Positions 27,027-36,142 of a stretch of 64,000 nucleotides of DNA are shown here, piece by piece (position 1 is the first letter of the stretch; each line of letters opens with the position of its first letter). Where the stretch lies: positions 1,488,001-1,552,000 of the forward strand of contig NZ_CP076457.1 of NCBI RefSeq assembly GCF_018866325.1, in the 5' to 3' direction. Both the position numbers and the translations under genes were made by a program. This DNA is from Streptomyces sp. YPW6 (GTDB lineage Bacteria > Actinomycetota > Actinomycetes > Streptomycetales > Streptomycetaceae). The notes beneath the pieces were generated by a model. It was given only the letters and a program-made list of their open reading frames with translations, did no database searches and was not told the DNA's origin.

Positions 27027-27863
27027 TCACAGCTGGGCTCGGTACGTTCGGTCGCGGACCATCAGCGCGGCGCGTTTGTCGGGGAGGTCCACTTCGGCGG
27101 AGAAGCGGAAGCCGGCGCTGAGGAACGCGGATACGGACGGGGTGTTGGTCAGGTCGGGTTCGGCGACGACCCGCGCGCACCGCGGAAGGTGGTCCAGGAC
27201 GAGGTCGGCGACGGCTCGGAGCAGGGCGGTGCCCACGCCCCGGCCCCGGTTCCTCACGCCTCCGAGGAGGAGGTGGACGCCGGTGTCGTGGGGGCGGGCG
27301 GGATAGTGGCGGGCCAGCGGATCGAGGTCGGCGCGGTAGATCTCCCAGTAGCTCATGGGGGTGCCGTCGAGCACGCCGAGACAGGGGATGCTGCGCCCGT
27401 CTCCTTCGAGTTGGGGCCGGATGTGGCCGGCGGTGACGGACTCGGGTCCGGCGAGCTCCCAGAAGGCCGCCACGGCGGGGTCGTTCATCCAGCGGCTGAT
27501 GACGGGGAGGTCGCGCTCCAGCCGGACGGGGAGGAGGGCGAACTCACCCGCCGGGGTCCGCACGGGCGGCCAGGAGCCCGGATCGCCCAGCAGGTCACCC
27601 GGGGCGGTGGCCCGCCGTGTCCCGGCACCGCGCTCCTCGGCTATGAGCGCGAGGAGTTCCTCGGTGAGCTTCAGGTCCAGGGTGTCCTCGGCTCCGGTGT
27701 TCGCGGACCTGGTACTCGCGGGCCCCGTTCCCGCGGCTCCGGTGCTCGCGGCTCCGGTGCTCCTGGCTCCCGTGCTCCTGGCTCCCGTGCTCCCGTCGTC
27801 GGGTGCGGTGCTCCCGCCGGGGTGCGCGGTGCCGGGTTCGGCTGAGGCGTCGGCGGGAGGCAC
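27027..27863 (-). CDS. GNAT acyltransferase of siderophore biosynthesis (AlcB/IucB-like)
   Basis: A 278-residue protein. Residues 100-278 match the siderophore GNAT domain: LERDLPVISRWMNDPAVAAFW, SYWEIYRADLDPLARHY, VHLLLGGVRNRGRGVGTALL (acetyl-CoA loop) and RVVAEPDLTN. Related enzymes (IucB, AlcB, RhbD) acylate an N-hydroxy amine. Residues 15-55 are a low-complexity run of STGAR-like units encoded by 15-bp repeats. It lies between the two synthetase genes. Start ATG/GTG at 27863 gives MPPADASAEPG; a shorter start after the repeat cannot be excluded. Confidence 0.85.
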   Translation of the reverse strand: MPPADASAEPGTAHPGGSTAPDDGSTGARSTGARSTGAASTGAAGTGPASTRSANTGAEDTLDLKLTEELLALIAEERGAGTRRATAPGDLLGDPGSWPPVRTPAGEFALLPVRLERDLPVISRWMNDPAVAAFWELAGPESVTAGHIRPQLEGDGRSIPCLGVLDGTPMSYWEIYRADLDPLARHYPARPHDTGVHLLLGGVRNRGRGVGTALLRAVADLVLDHLPRCARVVAEPDLTNTPSVSAFLSAGFRFSAEVDLPDKRAALMVRDRTYRAQL

Positions 27864-27937
27864 GGTGACGCTCTCCTCTCTGGACCGGGTGCGGTCGGTG
27901 GGCTTCTCCGGTGCGCGAGCGGCCGGAGTCCCTCGGC

Positions 27938-27989
27938 TGCGCGTGCGGTCGGAATCTGTCTGGTGCGCGTGCGGTCGGAGTCTGTCTCG
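27938..27989. repeat. 26-bp direct tandem repeat between siderophore genes
   Basis: Two adjacent 26-base units (27938-27963 and 27964-27989), each starting TGCGCGTGCGGTCGGA and differing at only a few bases, occupy most of the 135-base gap between the second synthetase and the GNAT gene. Confidence 0.8.
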
Positions 27990-27998
27990 TGCGGCGGT

Positions 27999-29894
27999 TC
28001 AGCTGTGGAGCGGGTTGGCGATGGTGACGTACACGGACTGGGTGTCGACCGGCCCGACCAGCTCGTCCAGGCCGTGCAGCCGGGTCAGCAGGTTGGCCTT
28101 GCAGCGCAGTTGGCGGTTCTCCAGGAGATACGAGGGCAGGGGCGAGCCCAGTTCCGCGGTCTCCGTGAGGAATCGGCGCAGGACGGTGAGGAGTTGCTGT
28201 TCGTCGGCCAGGCGCTGGGACCCGAAGGCCCCGATGAGTCCGAGGACGTTGTTGATACCGAGGTAGTAGGCGAACCGCTCGTCGGTGACCGGGTCGGAGA
28301 CGAAGGTGTCGCTGACGGCGCCGATGCCGGGGAGGAGGCGGTCCAGCTCGGCGCGGCGGGACTCACGGAAGTAGTAGCCCTGGTTGTCCCGGTAGCGGCC
28401 GCCGACGGGCCAGCCGTCCGGGTCGAGGAGGACGAGGGTGTTCTGCTGGTGGGCTTCGAGGGCGACTCCGCCGTGGGCGTCGAGCCAGAGGACGGGGCGC
28501 ACGACGTGGTGCAGATAGCGCCGGAACCATTCCGCGGACACGTCGGTGCCGGACAGGCCGGTGCGGGCGCGCAGGCCGGAGACGACCTCCGCGAGCCGTG
28601 AGGGCATGCCGGGGCGGCCGGGCCGGGGGCGCTGCGCGGTGAGTCCGGCGATGCAGGCGGCGTCGTCGCCACGGCCGAAGGGGTTGTGGCGGAGCACGAC
28701 GTCGAGCCCGGTGACGGGGGCGCCCTCGGGATCGTCCACGGCGAGCCAGGCGGGATCGCGCACGATGTCGAAGCCGGGGTGCTCCCGCTGCCAGTGGTCG
28801 GCGAGCCCGGTCGACAGGAGGCGGTGGACCTCGACGCCCCGGTGCAGTTCCTTGCGGAGGTTCTCCCGGCGGGAGTTGGTGATGCGGACGCCGAGGGAGA
28901 GCTTGAGCATCACCTCGGCCCCGGGCCGGTGGACGGTGCGGATGGACGAGGTGGGGTGCCAGGGCCCGCCGTGCGGGCCGAGGTCGTGGAGCAGGCCCGT
29001 CTCGGCCAGGGCGCGGACCTGGGGGCGGTGGAGCAGGTCGGCGGCCTGCCAGGGGTGGACGGGCACGGCGAGCATGCCGGGGGGCGTGTTCAGCCCGTCG
29101 GTGTGCGGGGCGAGCAGTTCCTCGGCGGTGGCCGGACCGCCCTCGGTCCAGGCGGAGTCGGTGGCGGCCAGCGCGCGGTCGACGGCGAACCAGTGCAGCG
29201 GGAAGGAGCCGTGGAGCTCCGGCGAATAGCGGCGGGCCTCCGTCTCGGAGAGGCCCTCGCGGCTCTTGGGCGTGGGGTGGAGAGGGTGGCCGAGCAGCAG
29301 GGACTGTTCAGCGGTGAGGAAGAGGTCCGCCTCGGCGGGGTCGGCCGGGCTGCGCCGCCGCTGCTCGATGAACCCGGCGGTGTGGCGTACGGAGTCGGCG
29401 ACCCGGGCGACGAGATCACCCGCACCGCTCTCGCCGCCCTCGCGGCCGATGAGGACGGCGACGGTGGCGGCGTCGGCGGGCGGGGCCCCGGCGGGGGCGT
29501 TCTCCAGAACGGGCGCGCCGAAGCGGTGGGCCCCGGTGGCGGACCAGTAGTGCACGGGGACGAGGAGGGCGGTGCCGCTGGCGGGGAAGGCGACGCGCAG
29601 GGTGTCGCCGTCGGGGCGGGGCAGGTCCCTCTCCCGGGTCCAGCAGCGCAGCAGGCTTTCGGTGCCCGCCGCGTCGGCGGCCCGCAGCGGGTCCGGGTCG
29701 TCGAGCGGGTCGACGGCCGGGGCCGGGGTCGCGTGGCCCGATGTCGGCGCGCACGCGGCGGGGTCGGTTCCGTACGGGGTCTTCTGGCGGGGCACGGTCG
29801 TCGCCTCGACCGTGCCGGGGGCGGCCGGTTCGTCCTGCCCCCGGTGCCGGGGGGTACCGGGGCCGTCGGCCTCGGGCGCGGGGGTGGGGTTCAC
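27999..29894 (-). CDS. IucA/IucC family NIS siderophore synthetase (second)
   Basis: A 631-residue synthetase related to, but distinct from, the one downstream. Landmarks: LLGHPLHPTPKSREGLS (about 195, the GHPxHP motif complete here), VPVHPWQAADLL (about 285), PTSSIRTVHRPGAEVMLKLSL (about 325, ATP-binding), LEAHQQNTLVLLDPDGWPVG (about 500) and YLENRQLRCKANLLTRLHG at the end. Two such synthetases normally condense two amine arms onto one citrate. It starts 28 bases after the aminotransferase gene, so translation is probably coupled. The first 60 residues are low-complexity. The start at 29894 is probable but others further in are possible. Confidence 0.9.
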   Translation of the reverse strand: MNPTPAPEADGPGTPRHRGQDEPAAPGTVEATTVPRQKTPYGTDPAACAPTSGHATPAPAVDPLDDPDPLRAADAAGTESLLRCWTRERDLPRPDGDTLRVAFPASGTALLVPVHYWSATGAHRFGAPVLENAPAGAPPADAATVAVLIGREGGESGAGDLVARVADSVRHTAGFIEQRRRSPADPAEADLFLTAEQSLLLGHPLHPTPKSREGLSETEARRYSPELHGSFPLHWFAVDRALAATDSAWTEGGPATAEELLAPHTDGLNTPPGMLAVPVHPWQAADLLHRPQVRALAETGLLHDLGPHGGPWHPTSSIRTVHRPGAEVMLKLSLGVRITNSRRENLRKELHRGVEVHRLLSTGLADHWQREHPGFDIVRDPAWLAVDDPEGAPVTGLDVVLRHNPFGRGDDAACIAGLTAQRPRPGRPGMPSRLAEVVSGLRARTGLSGTDVSAEWFRRYLHHVVRPVLWLDAHGGVALEAHQQNTLVLLDPDGWPVGGRYRDNQGYYFRESRRAELDRLLPGIGAVSDTFVSDPVTDERFAYYLGINNVLGLIGAFGSQRLADEQQLLTVLRRFLTETAELGSPLPSYLLENRQLRCKANLLTRLHGLDELVGPVDTQSVYVTIANPLHS

Positions 29895-29922
29895 GGCGTT
29901 CTTCCTTGTGGGGAGGGCGGGA

Positions 29923-31317
29923 TCAGGTGGTCGGCCCGGCGATGGTCCGACGCTGCGGGGAGCGCGTCGCGGCAGCCAGCGCGTCGGCGAGGCGGTCGAC
30001 GACGGCGGTCGCCTGCTCGTCGGTGAGGGTGAGGGGCGGGAGGAGGCGGACCACGGCGCCGTGCCGGCCGCCGAGTTCGACGATGAGGCCGCGCCGCAGG
30101 CATTCCTGCTGGACGGCGAGGGCGAGGGCCGGGTCGGGCGGCGGCGCCGGATCGGGGTCGCCGGCTTCGGCGGGCAGGGGCGCGCTCTCGGGATCCACCA
30201 GCTCCAGGCCGATCATCAGTCCACGCCCCCGTACGTCACCGATTCCCGGGTGATGCGCCCTCAGTTCCCTGAGACGGGCCAGCATCCGGGCCCCCAGGGC
30301 CGCTGCGCGGTCCGCCAGTCGGTTCTCCCTGACGTACGCGAGCGTGGCCGCGCCCGCCGCCATGGCGAGCTGGTTGCCACGAAACGTACCCGCGTGCGCG
30401 CCCGGCTGCCAAAGATCCAGCTCAGCGCGGTAGACGATCACGGCGAGGGGCAGGGAGCCGCCGATCGCCTTGGAGAGGACCATGACGTCGGGGACGATGC
30501 CGCTGTGCTCGACGGCCCAGAACGCGCCGGTCCTGCCGACCCCGGTCTGGACCTCGTCGGCGATGAGCGGGATGGACCGCTCCTCGGTGATGCGGCGCAT
30601 ACGGCGCAGCCAGGCGTCGGGGGCGGGGTTGACGCCGCCCTCGCCCTGGACGGGCTCCACGATCATCCCCGCGGGGTGCGGCACTCCGCCCTTGCGGTCG
30701 TCCAGCAGGTGTTCGGTCCAGCGGGCGGCGAGCGCGGCGCCGTGCTCGCCGCCGGTCCCGAACGGGCAGCGGTAGTCCTGCGGGAAGGGAAGCCGGGTGA
30801 CGCGTACGTCGGTGGCGCCGCCGGAGGCTTCGAGGGCTCCGGCGGTCATGCCGTGGTAGGCGCCGGTGAAGGTCAGCAGGCCGGAGCGTCCGGTCGCGGC
30901 GCGGACCAGCTTGAACGCGGCCTCGACGGCGTCGGTCCCGGCGGGGCCGCAGAACTGGATGCGGGCGTTGTCGGCGAACTGCGGGGGCAGGCTGGCGAAC
31001 AGCTCGGTGGTGAAGGCGTCCTTGACCGGGGTGGCGAGGTCCAGCACATGCAGGGGGGCGCCGGATTCGATGACCTTGCGGATCGCTTCGAGCACGACCG
31101 GGTGGTTGTGGCCGAGTGCCAGGGTGCCCGCGCCCGAGAGGCAGTCCAGATACCGGCGGCCGTCCGCGCCCTCGATGGTGAGCCCGCGGGCGCGCACCGG
31201 GACGATCGGCAGGGACCGGGCGTAGGTGCGGGCCGCCGATTCGCGCAGGGACTGGCGGCGGAGGATGCCCTCGTGCGCGGGGGGCGGCGCCACCGGTGCG
31301 GGTTCGGTCACGGACAC
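29923..31317 (-). CDS. Diaminobutyrate-2-oxoglutarate aminotransferase, siderophore-type
   Basis: A 464-residue class III PLP aminotransferase. PLP residues visible: GPAGTDAVEAAFKLVRAATG (about 120), FTGAYHGMTAGALEASGG (about 145), IADEVQTGVGRTG (about 245) and the Schiff-base lysine in VLSKAIGGSLPLAV (about 275). The pattern FCGPAGTDAVE matches DABA aminotransferases such as RhbA, which turn aspartate semialdehyde into 2,4-diaminobutyrate for siderophores. GTG 31317 is chosen because GGAGGATCAAGA lies in front. It is the first gene of the siderophore operon. Confidence 0.88.
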   Translation of the reverse strand: MSVTEPAPVAPPPAHEGILRRQSLRESAARTYARSLPIVPVRARGLTIEGADGRRYLDCLSGAGTLALGHNHPVVLEAIRKVIESGAPLHVLDLATPVKDAFTTELFASLPPQFADNARIQFCGPAGTDAVEAAFKLVRAATGRSGLLTFTGAYHGMTAGALEASGGATDVRVTRLPFPQDYRCPFGTGGEHGAALAARWTEHLLDDRKGGVPHPAGMIVEPVQGEGGVNPAPDAWLRRMRRITEERSIPLIADEVQTGVGRTGAFWAVEHSGIVPDVMVLSKAIGGSLPLAVIVYRAELDLWQPGAHAGTFRGNQLAMAAGAATLAYVRENRLADRAAALGARMLARLRELRAHHPGIGDVRGRGLMIGLELVDPESAPLPAEAGDPDPAPPPDPALALAVQQECLRRGLIVELGGRHGAVVRLLPPLTLTDEQATAVVDRLADALAAATRSPQRRTIAGPTT

Positions 31318-31618
31318 GGCTCTTGATCCTCCTGCGGTAACAGTTGCGTTGCACGTCGGTACGATTTCGCGCGGACGCACCGAGGCCGTGAACGCTGTCC
31401 TGGTGTCCCCCGTACGTACCAACGACGCCGACCGCGATGGATCACGGGTACATCGGAACATCCTTGCGGCGACGGAACCGCGGACCTGCCGGGTGCCGTC
31501 ACCATCGGCACCGGCATAGTGGGGGCCGCACAGCGGCGCGGAAGCAACCGCTCGGACGCCCGAAGTGTCCGCCACGCAGCACCAGTACCGAGTGACGAAG
31601 TCCCAGGGGGATCACGAG
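31318..31618. promoter_or_regulatory. Divergent promoter region of siderophore operon and protease gene
   Basis: This 301-base gap between divergent genes holds no credible gene. I searched by eye for the DmdR/IdeR iron box (TTAGGTTAGGCTAACCTAA) and found no good match on either strand, although such an operon would be expected to be iron-controlled. GGAACATCC at 31458 and TAACAG near 31338 are not convincing elements. Confidence 0.4.
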
Positions 31619-32839
31619 ATGCGACCCATTCGCCCGACCGATGCCGCACGCCGCGGGAGGCGCGCACGGCGCATACCCTCGTCCGCGCTCGCGGCGACCG
31701 CCGTGGCCGCCGTCCTGGCGCTCACCGCCACCGCGTGCGGTCCGGAGGAGGACGACGCGGCCGACGCGCCCAGCGCCTCGGCGGGTCAGCCGGACGGCGG
31801 GATCACCATTCCGGACGACCTCAAGAACCGGCTCAAGGAGCACGGGATCGACCCCGACACATGGCGGGACGGGGAGTGGAAGAACTGGGACAAGGACACG
31901 TGGCTGCGCGAGGCCAGGGACTTCGTCAACCCGATCATCGAGGACCTGTGGGACCCGGACCGGATGCGGGACGCCGACAAGCCCCCGGAGAACCCGGTCG
32001 ACAACGACATCTCGGGCGACGACGGCGTGACGGACCCGACGCCGGCCCCGGTCCGGGCCGCCGGTGTCGCGACGCCGTACCACGACAACGCCCCGGAGTC
32101 GGGAAAGCTGCTCTTCGACGGCCCGAAGGGGTCGATGGTCTGCTCCGCGACCGTGGTGAAGGACCCGGCGAACCCCGGCAAATCCAACATGGTGTGGACC
32201 GCCGGGCACTGTGTGCACGCGGGCAAGGAGGGCGGCTGGTACCGCAACATCGCCTTCGTCCCGGCGTACAACAACGACGGCCTGCCCCTGGCCGAGCAGG
32301 AGAGCGTGCCCAAGGAGAAGATCGCTCCCTACGGTGTGTGGTGGGGCCAGTGGGCCCAGACCTCCGAGCAGTGGATCGAGCAGGGCGCGTCGGTCGGCGG
32401 CCAGGGCGCACCGTACGACTTCGCGGTACTGCACGTGACGCCGGAGAAGGGCGCGGGCGGCAAGTCGCTGGAGGAGACGGTCGGTTCGGCGCTGCCGGTG
32501 GAGTTCAACGCCCCGGCCGTGCCGGAGATCGCCGAGATGACGGCCACGGGCTACCCGGCCGCGCCGCCGTACGACGGTCAGAAGCTGCTCCGGTGCCAGG
32601 ACAAGCCGGGCCGACTCTCGGTCTTCCGGGAGCAGCCCACGATGTACCGCATCGGCTGCTCGATGACCGGCGGTTCCTCCGGTGGCGGCTGGGTCGCGAC
32701 GGGCCGGGACGGCAAGCCCGCCCTGGTCTCGAACACCTCGATCGGCCCGGTCACCGCGGGCTGGCTGGCCGGTCCCCGGCTCGGCGAGGAGGCCGAGGCC
32801 GTCTACCGCGCGGTGAGTGAGAAGTACGCGGGCCGCTAG
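31619..32839 (+). CDS. Exported trypsin-like serine protease, probable lipoprotein
   Basis: A 406-residue protein. An arginine-rich start and hydrophobic core (ALAATAVAAVLALTATAC) end in a lipobox-like LTATAC, so it is probably a cell-surface lipoprotein. The catalytic triad is visible: His in WTAGHCVHAG (about 200), Asp in PYDFAVLHV (about 268), Ser in MTGGSSGGGW (about 356). It resembles streptomycete V8/trypsin-like peptidases. ATG 31619 follows AGGGGG; an ATG at 31565 would add 18 unlikely residues. Monocistronic, ended by a very strong hairpin. Confidence 0.85.
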   Translation: MRPIRPTDAARRGRRARRIPSSALAATAVAAVLALTATACGPEEDDAADAPSASAGQPDGGITIPDDLKNRLKEHGIDPDTWRDGEWKNWDKDTWLREARDFVNPIIEDLWDPDRMRDADKPPENPVDNDISGDDGVTDPTPAPVRAAGVATPYHDNAPESGKLLFDGPKGSMVCSATVVKDPANPGKSNMVWTAGHCVHAGKEGGWYRNIAFVPAYNNDGLPLAEQESVPKEKIAPYGVWWGQWAQTSEQWIEQGASVGGQGAPYDFAVLHVTPEKGAGGKSLEETVGSALPVEFNAPAVPEIAEMTATGYPAAPPYDGQKLLRCQDKPGRLSVFREQPTMYRIGCSMTGGSSGGGWVATGRDGKPALVSNTSIGPVTAGWLAGPRLGEEAEAVYRAVSEKYAGR

Positions 32840-32847
32840 CCCGGACG

Positions 32848-32895
32848 CCGGAGGCCCGGCCCGGACTCGCTGTCGAGTCCGGGCCGGGCCTCCGG
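32848..32895. terminator. Bidirectional terminator between protease gene and hflX
   Basis: Perfect 22-base arms (32848-32869, ending GGCCCGGACTCG, and 32874-32895) with the four-base loop CTGT, between convergent stops at 32839 and 32918. Confidence 0.85.
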
Positions 32896-32917
32896 CTGTC
32901 GTACGGCCCCGCTGCCG

Positions 32918-34438
32918 TCAGTGGGCGGCGAGGGCGAAGGTCTCCAGCTCCGCGGCCAGCTCCTCGTGGACCTGGGCCTTGAGCAGGGTCCCCTCGGCGG
33001 TGTGCTCCTCGGAGAGCACCTCGCCCTCGGCGTGCACCCGGGAGACCAGGGCCCCCTGGATGTACGGCACGAGCACCTCGATGTCGACGGACGGCCGGGG
33101 CAGCTCGGAGTCGATGAGCGCGAGCAGCTCCTCGACGCCCTCGCCGGTCCGGGCCGAGACCGCGATCGCGTGCTTCTCGTTGCGCAGCAGGCGCTGCAGG
33201 ACGAGGGGGTCCGCCGCGTCCGCCTTGTTGACGACGACGATCTCCCGCACGTTGACCGCGCCGACGTCCCGGATCACCTCGCGCACCGCGGCGAGCTGCT
33301 CCTCGGGCACCGGGTGGGAGCCGTCCACCACATGGAGGATGAGATCGGACTCGCCGACCTCCTCCATCGTGGAGCGGAACGCCTCGACGAGGTGGTGCGG
33401 CAGGTGCCGGACGAATCCGACGGTGTCGGCCAGGGTGTAGATCCGGCCGCTCGGAGTCTCGGCCCGGCGGACGGTCGGGTCCAGGGTGGCGAACAGGGCG
33501 TTCTCCACCAGGACACCGGCCCCGGTCAGCCGGTTGAGCAGCGAGGACTTGCCCGCGTTGGTGTATCCGGCGATGGCGACGGAGGGCACCTTGTTGCGCT
33601 TGCGCTCCTGCCGCTTGATCTCGCGGCCGGTCTTCATCTCCGCGATCTCCCGGCGCATCTTCGCCATCTTCTCGCGGATGCGCCGCCGGTCCGTCTCGAT
33701 CTTGGTCTCACCGGGACCACGGGTGGCCATGCCGCCACCGCCGCTGGAACCGCCGCCGCCCATCTGCCGGGAGAGCGACTGACCCCAGCCGCGCAGCCTG
33801 GGCAGCATGTACTGCATCTGTGCGAGCGAGACCTGCGCCTTGCCCTCGCGGGACTTGGCGTGCTGGGCGAAGATGTCGAGGATCAGGGCGGTCCGGTCGA
33901 CCACCTTGACCTTGACGACGTCTTCCAGGTGGATCAGCTGGCCGGGGCTCAGCTCACCGTCGCAGACGACGGTGTCGGCACCGGATTCGAGCACGATGTC
34001 CCGCAGCTCCAGTGCCTTGCCCGAACCGATGTAGGTCGCCGGGTCGGGCTTGTCGCGCCGCTGGTACACCGCGTCCAGTACCTGGGCGCCCGCCGTCTCG
34101 GCGAGCGCGGCGAGCTCCGCGAGGGAGATCTCCGCGTCGTGCACCGTCCCCGAGGTCCAGACGCCCACCAGCACCACGCGCTCCAGGCGCAGCTGGCGGT
34201 ACTCGACCTCGGTGACGTCTTCGAGCTCGGTGGAGAGACCGGCCACGCGCCGCAGGGCGGCGCGCTCGGAGCGGTCGAGCTGTTCGCCGTCCCGGGCTCC
34301 GTCGATCGCGTGGCTCCAGGCGACGTCCTCTTCCATCAGGGCGTCGGCCCGGCGGGCCTCGGTGAGGCTCTCGGTGGTGTGCTCCGTGGCGCTCCGCGCG
34401 TCCTGCGCGTCCTGGGGAAGGGAAGAAGAGGAGGTCAT
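32918..34438 (-). CDS. hflX: GTPase HflX
   Basis: A 506-residue ribosome-associated GTPase that splits stalled or hibernating ribosomes. The N-terminal HflX domain contains ATYIGSGKALELRDIV and VDRTALILDIFAQHAKSREGK. A glycine-rich linker (MGGGGSSGGGG) and coiled-coil (TDRRRIREKMAKMRREI) lead to the G domain: G1 GYTNAGKSSLLN (about 300), G3 DTVGFVRHLP, G4 VVNKAD. ATG 34438 follows AAGGATCC. It is not adjacent to hfq (absent from streptomycetes) but lies close to miaA and miaB, as in many bacteria. Confidence 0.96.
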   Translation of the reverse strand: MTSSSSLPQDAQDARSATEHTTESLTEARRADALMEEDVAWSHAIDGARDGEQLDRSERAALRRVAGLSTELEDVTEVEYRQLRLERVVLVGVWTSGTVHDAEISLAELAALAETAGAQVLDAVYQRRDKPDPATYIGSGKALELRDIVLESGADTVVCDGELSPGQLIHLEDVVKVKVVDRTALILDIFAQHAKSREGKAQVSLAQMQYMLPRLRGWGQSLSRQMGGGGSSGGGGMATRGPGETKIETDRRRIREKMAKMRREIAEMKTGREIKRQERKRNKVPSVAIAGYTNAGKSSLLNRLTGAGVLVENALFATLDPTVRRAETPSGRIYTLADTVGFVRHLPHHLVEAFRSTMEEVGESDLILHVVDGSHPVPEEQLAAVREVIRDVGAVNVREIVVVNKADAADPLVLQRLLRNEKHAIAVSARTGEGVEELLALIDSELPRPSVDIEVLVPYIQGALVSRVHAEGEVLSEEHTAEGTLLKAQVHEELAAELETFALAAH

Positions 34439-34569
34439 TGGATCCTTACGTCGAGAGAAGTCGTTACGTCAGTCACAACGTGTGATCTTCCCGGAAGATT
34501 CCCTCAGGGGAACTCCGGTGCGCTCCGCCGTGCCGACGCGTCGATAGTGGCACGGCCCCGCTCGGCCCG

Positions 34570-36015
34570 TCACGCGGGTTTCGCGCTGCTCCAGTCCGGG
34601 TGTCCGGGCATCGGCGGGGTCTTCTTGCCGTACAGCCAGCCGTCGAGGAAGGCGGTGAGATCCCGGCCGGCGATCCCGGAGGCAAGGCGCGTGAAGTCCG
34701 CGGTGCTCGCCGTGGAGTCCCGGTGCGCCCGGACCCAGGTGCGCTCCAGCCGGTCGAAGGCCCTGGCGCCGATCTCCTGGCGCAGGGCGTAGAGCACCAG
34801 CGCGCCGCCGTCGTACACGACGGGGCGGAACAGACTGAGCTTCTGCCCCGGGGCCGGGCCGTGCGGGTGCGCCGGCGGGCCGCCGTCCGCGCGCCAGCCG
34901 TCGGACAGCTTGTACGCCTCACGCATCCGGCGTTCCAGGGTCGGGCCGCCCCTCTCCTCGGCGTACCGGGCCTCGTACCAGGTGGCGTGTCCCTCGTTGA
35001 GCCACAGATCGGACCAGCTCGCGGGCGAGACGCTGTTGCCGAACCACTGGTGGGCCAGCTCGTGGACCATGACCGAGTCGACGTACCACCGCGGGTAGGC
35101 CGGCTCGGTGAAGAAGGTCTTCCCGAACAGCGACAGCGTCTGGGTCTCCAGGGCGAACCCGATGGGGCTGTCGGCGACGAGCACCCCGTACGTCTCGAAG
35201 GGGTAGCGGCCGACCCGCTGCTCCATCCACTCCAGGTGGGCCGGGGTCCTCTCCAGCCAGGGCTCCAGCTTCTCGCGGTCGGCGGCCGGGACGACGTCGC
35301 GCACCGGCAGTCCGTGCGGTCCGGTGCGGTGCGCGACAGCGGAGCTGCCGATGGAGACCTGGGCCAGCTCGGTGGCCATGGGGTGCTCGGTGCGGTACGT
35401 CCAGGTGGTCGAGGAGCCGTGCCGGGCCTTCTTCACGGGCAGCCCGGCCGCGACCGCCGTCAGCCGGTGCGGGGCGGTGATCCGGAAGGTGAAGTACGCC
35501 TTGTCCGAGGGGTGGTCGTTGCTGGGGAAGACGCGGTGGGCCGCGTCGGCCTGGTTGGCCATGGCGAGCCCGTCGGCGGTCCGCACCCAGCCGCCGTCGT
35601 CACCGGATCCCCTCGGGTCGCTGGTGTGCCGGACGGTGATGTTCAGCGGTACGCCGGCGGGGAGGCGGCGGGGTGCCTGGAGGACGAGGTCCTCCCGCTC
35701 GCTGCCGAAGTCGACGCTCTGCCCGTTGACCTCGACATCCTGGACGGCGCCCCGGGCGAAGTCGAGATTGATCCGGTCCAGGGGTGCGGTGGTGCGAGCA
35801 CGGATCGTGGTGACGGCGTCCAGGGGCTCGGTGTTGGAGCCGCGGTAGGTGAGGGCGATGTCGTACGCGAGGACGTCGTATCCGGGGTTGCCCAGCTCGG
35901 GGAAGAGCCGGTCGCCGATGCCGAGGGGCTCGGGGGCGGGCAGGGCGGCGGCGACGAGGGTGGCCGAGGCGGTCGCCAGCAGGGCGCAACGCAGGCGGCG
36001 GGTCAGGAGCGGCAT
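34570..36015 (-). CDS. M1 family metallopeptidase, exported
   Basis: A 481-residue aminopeptidase N-type enzyme. A signal peptide (RRLRCALLATASATLVAAALPAPEP) is followed by a beta-sandwich domain and the thermolysin-like core with HELAHQWFGNS and WLNEGHATWYE, that is HEXXH plus the third zinc ligand Glu 19 residues on (about 315-340). The substrate motif normally GxMEN is here GFALETQ, as in a secreted actinobacterial subgroup. It probably trims peptides outside the cell. It precedes hflX by 131 bases on the same strand. Confidence 0.88.
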   Translation of the reverse strand: MPLLTRRLRCALLATASATLVAAALPAPEPLGIGDRLFPELGNPGYDVLAYDIALTYRGSNTEPLDAVTTIRARTTAPLDRINLDFARGAVQDVEVNGQSVDFGSEREDLVLQAPRRLPAGVPLNITVRHTSDPRGSGDDGGWVRTADGLAMANQADAAHRVFPSNDHPSDKAYFTFRITAPHRLTAVAAGLPVKKARHGSSTTWTYRTEHPMATELAQVSIGSSAVAHRTGPHGLPVRDVVPAADREKLEPWLERTPAHLEWMEQRVGRYPFETYGVLVADSPIGFALETQTLSLFGKTFFTEPAYPRWYVDSVMVHELAHQWFGNSVSPASWSDLWLNEGHATWYEARYAEERGGPTLERRMREAYKLSDGWRADGGPPAHPHGPAPGQKLSLFRPVVYDGGALVLYALRQEIGARAFDRLERTWVRAHRDSTASTADFTRLASGIAGRDLTAFLDGWLYGKKTPPMPGHPDWSSAKPA

Positions 36016-36060
36016 GGACTACGGCTATCAGCGCGGGGCCGCCCGGCCGGGGAGCCGCGC

Positions 36061-36094
36061 GCCGCACCACCCGAACGAGGACGGGTGGTGCGGC
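36061..36094 (-). terminator. Terminator after rshA
   Basis: Perfect 13-base arms GCCGCACCACCCG (36061-36073) and complement (36082-36094) with an eight-base loop, flanked by GGAGCC and GGCTCC that could lengthen the stem; about 50 bases past the rshA stop. Confidence 0.65.
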
Positions 36095-36142
36095 GGCTCC
36101 CTCCGCGCGTACGGAACGGCCCGGCGGCCGCAGCGGTGCGGC

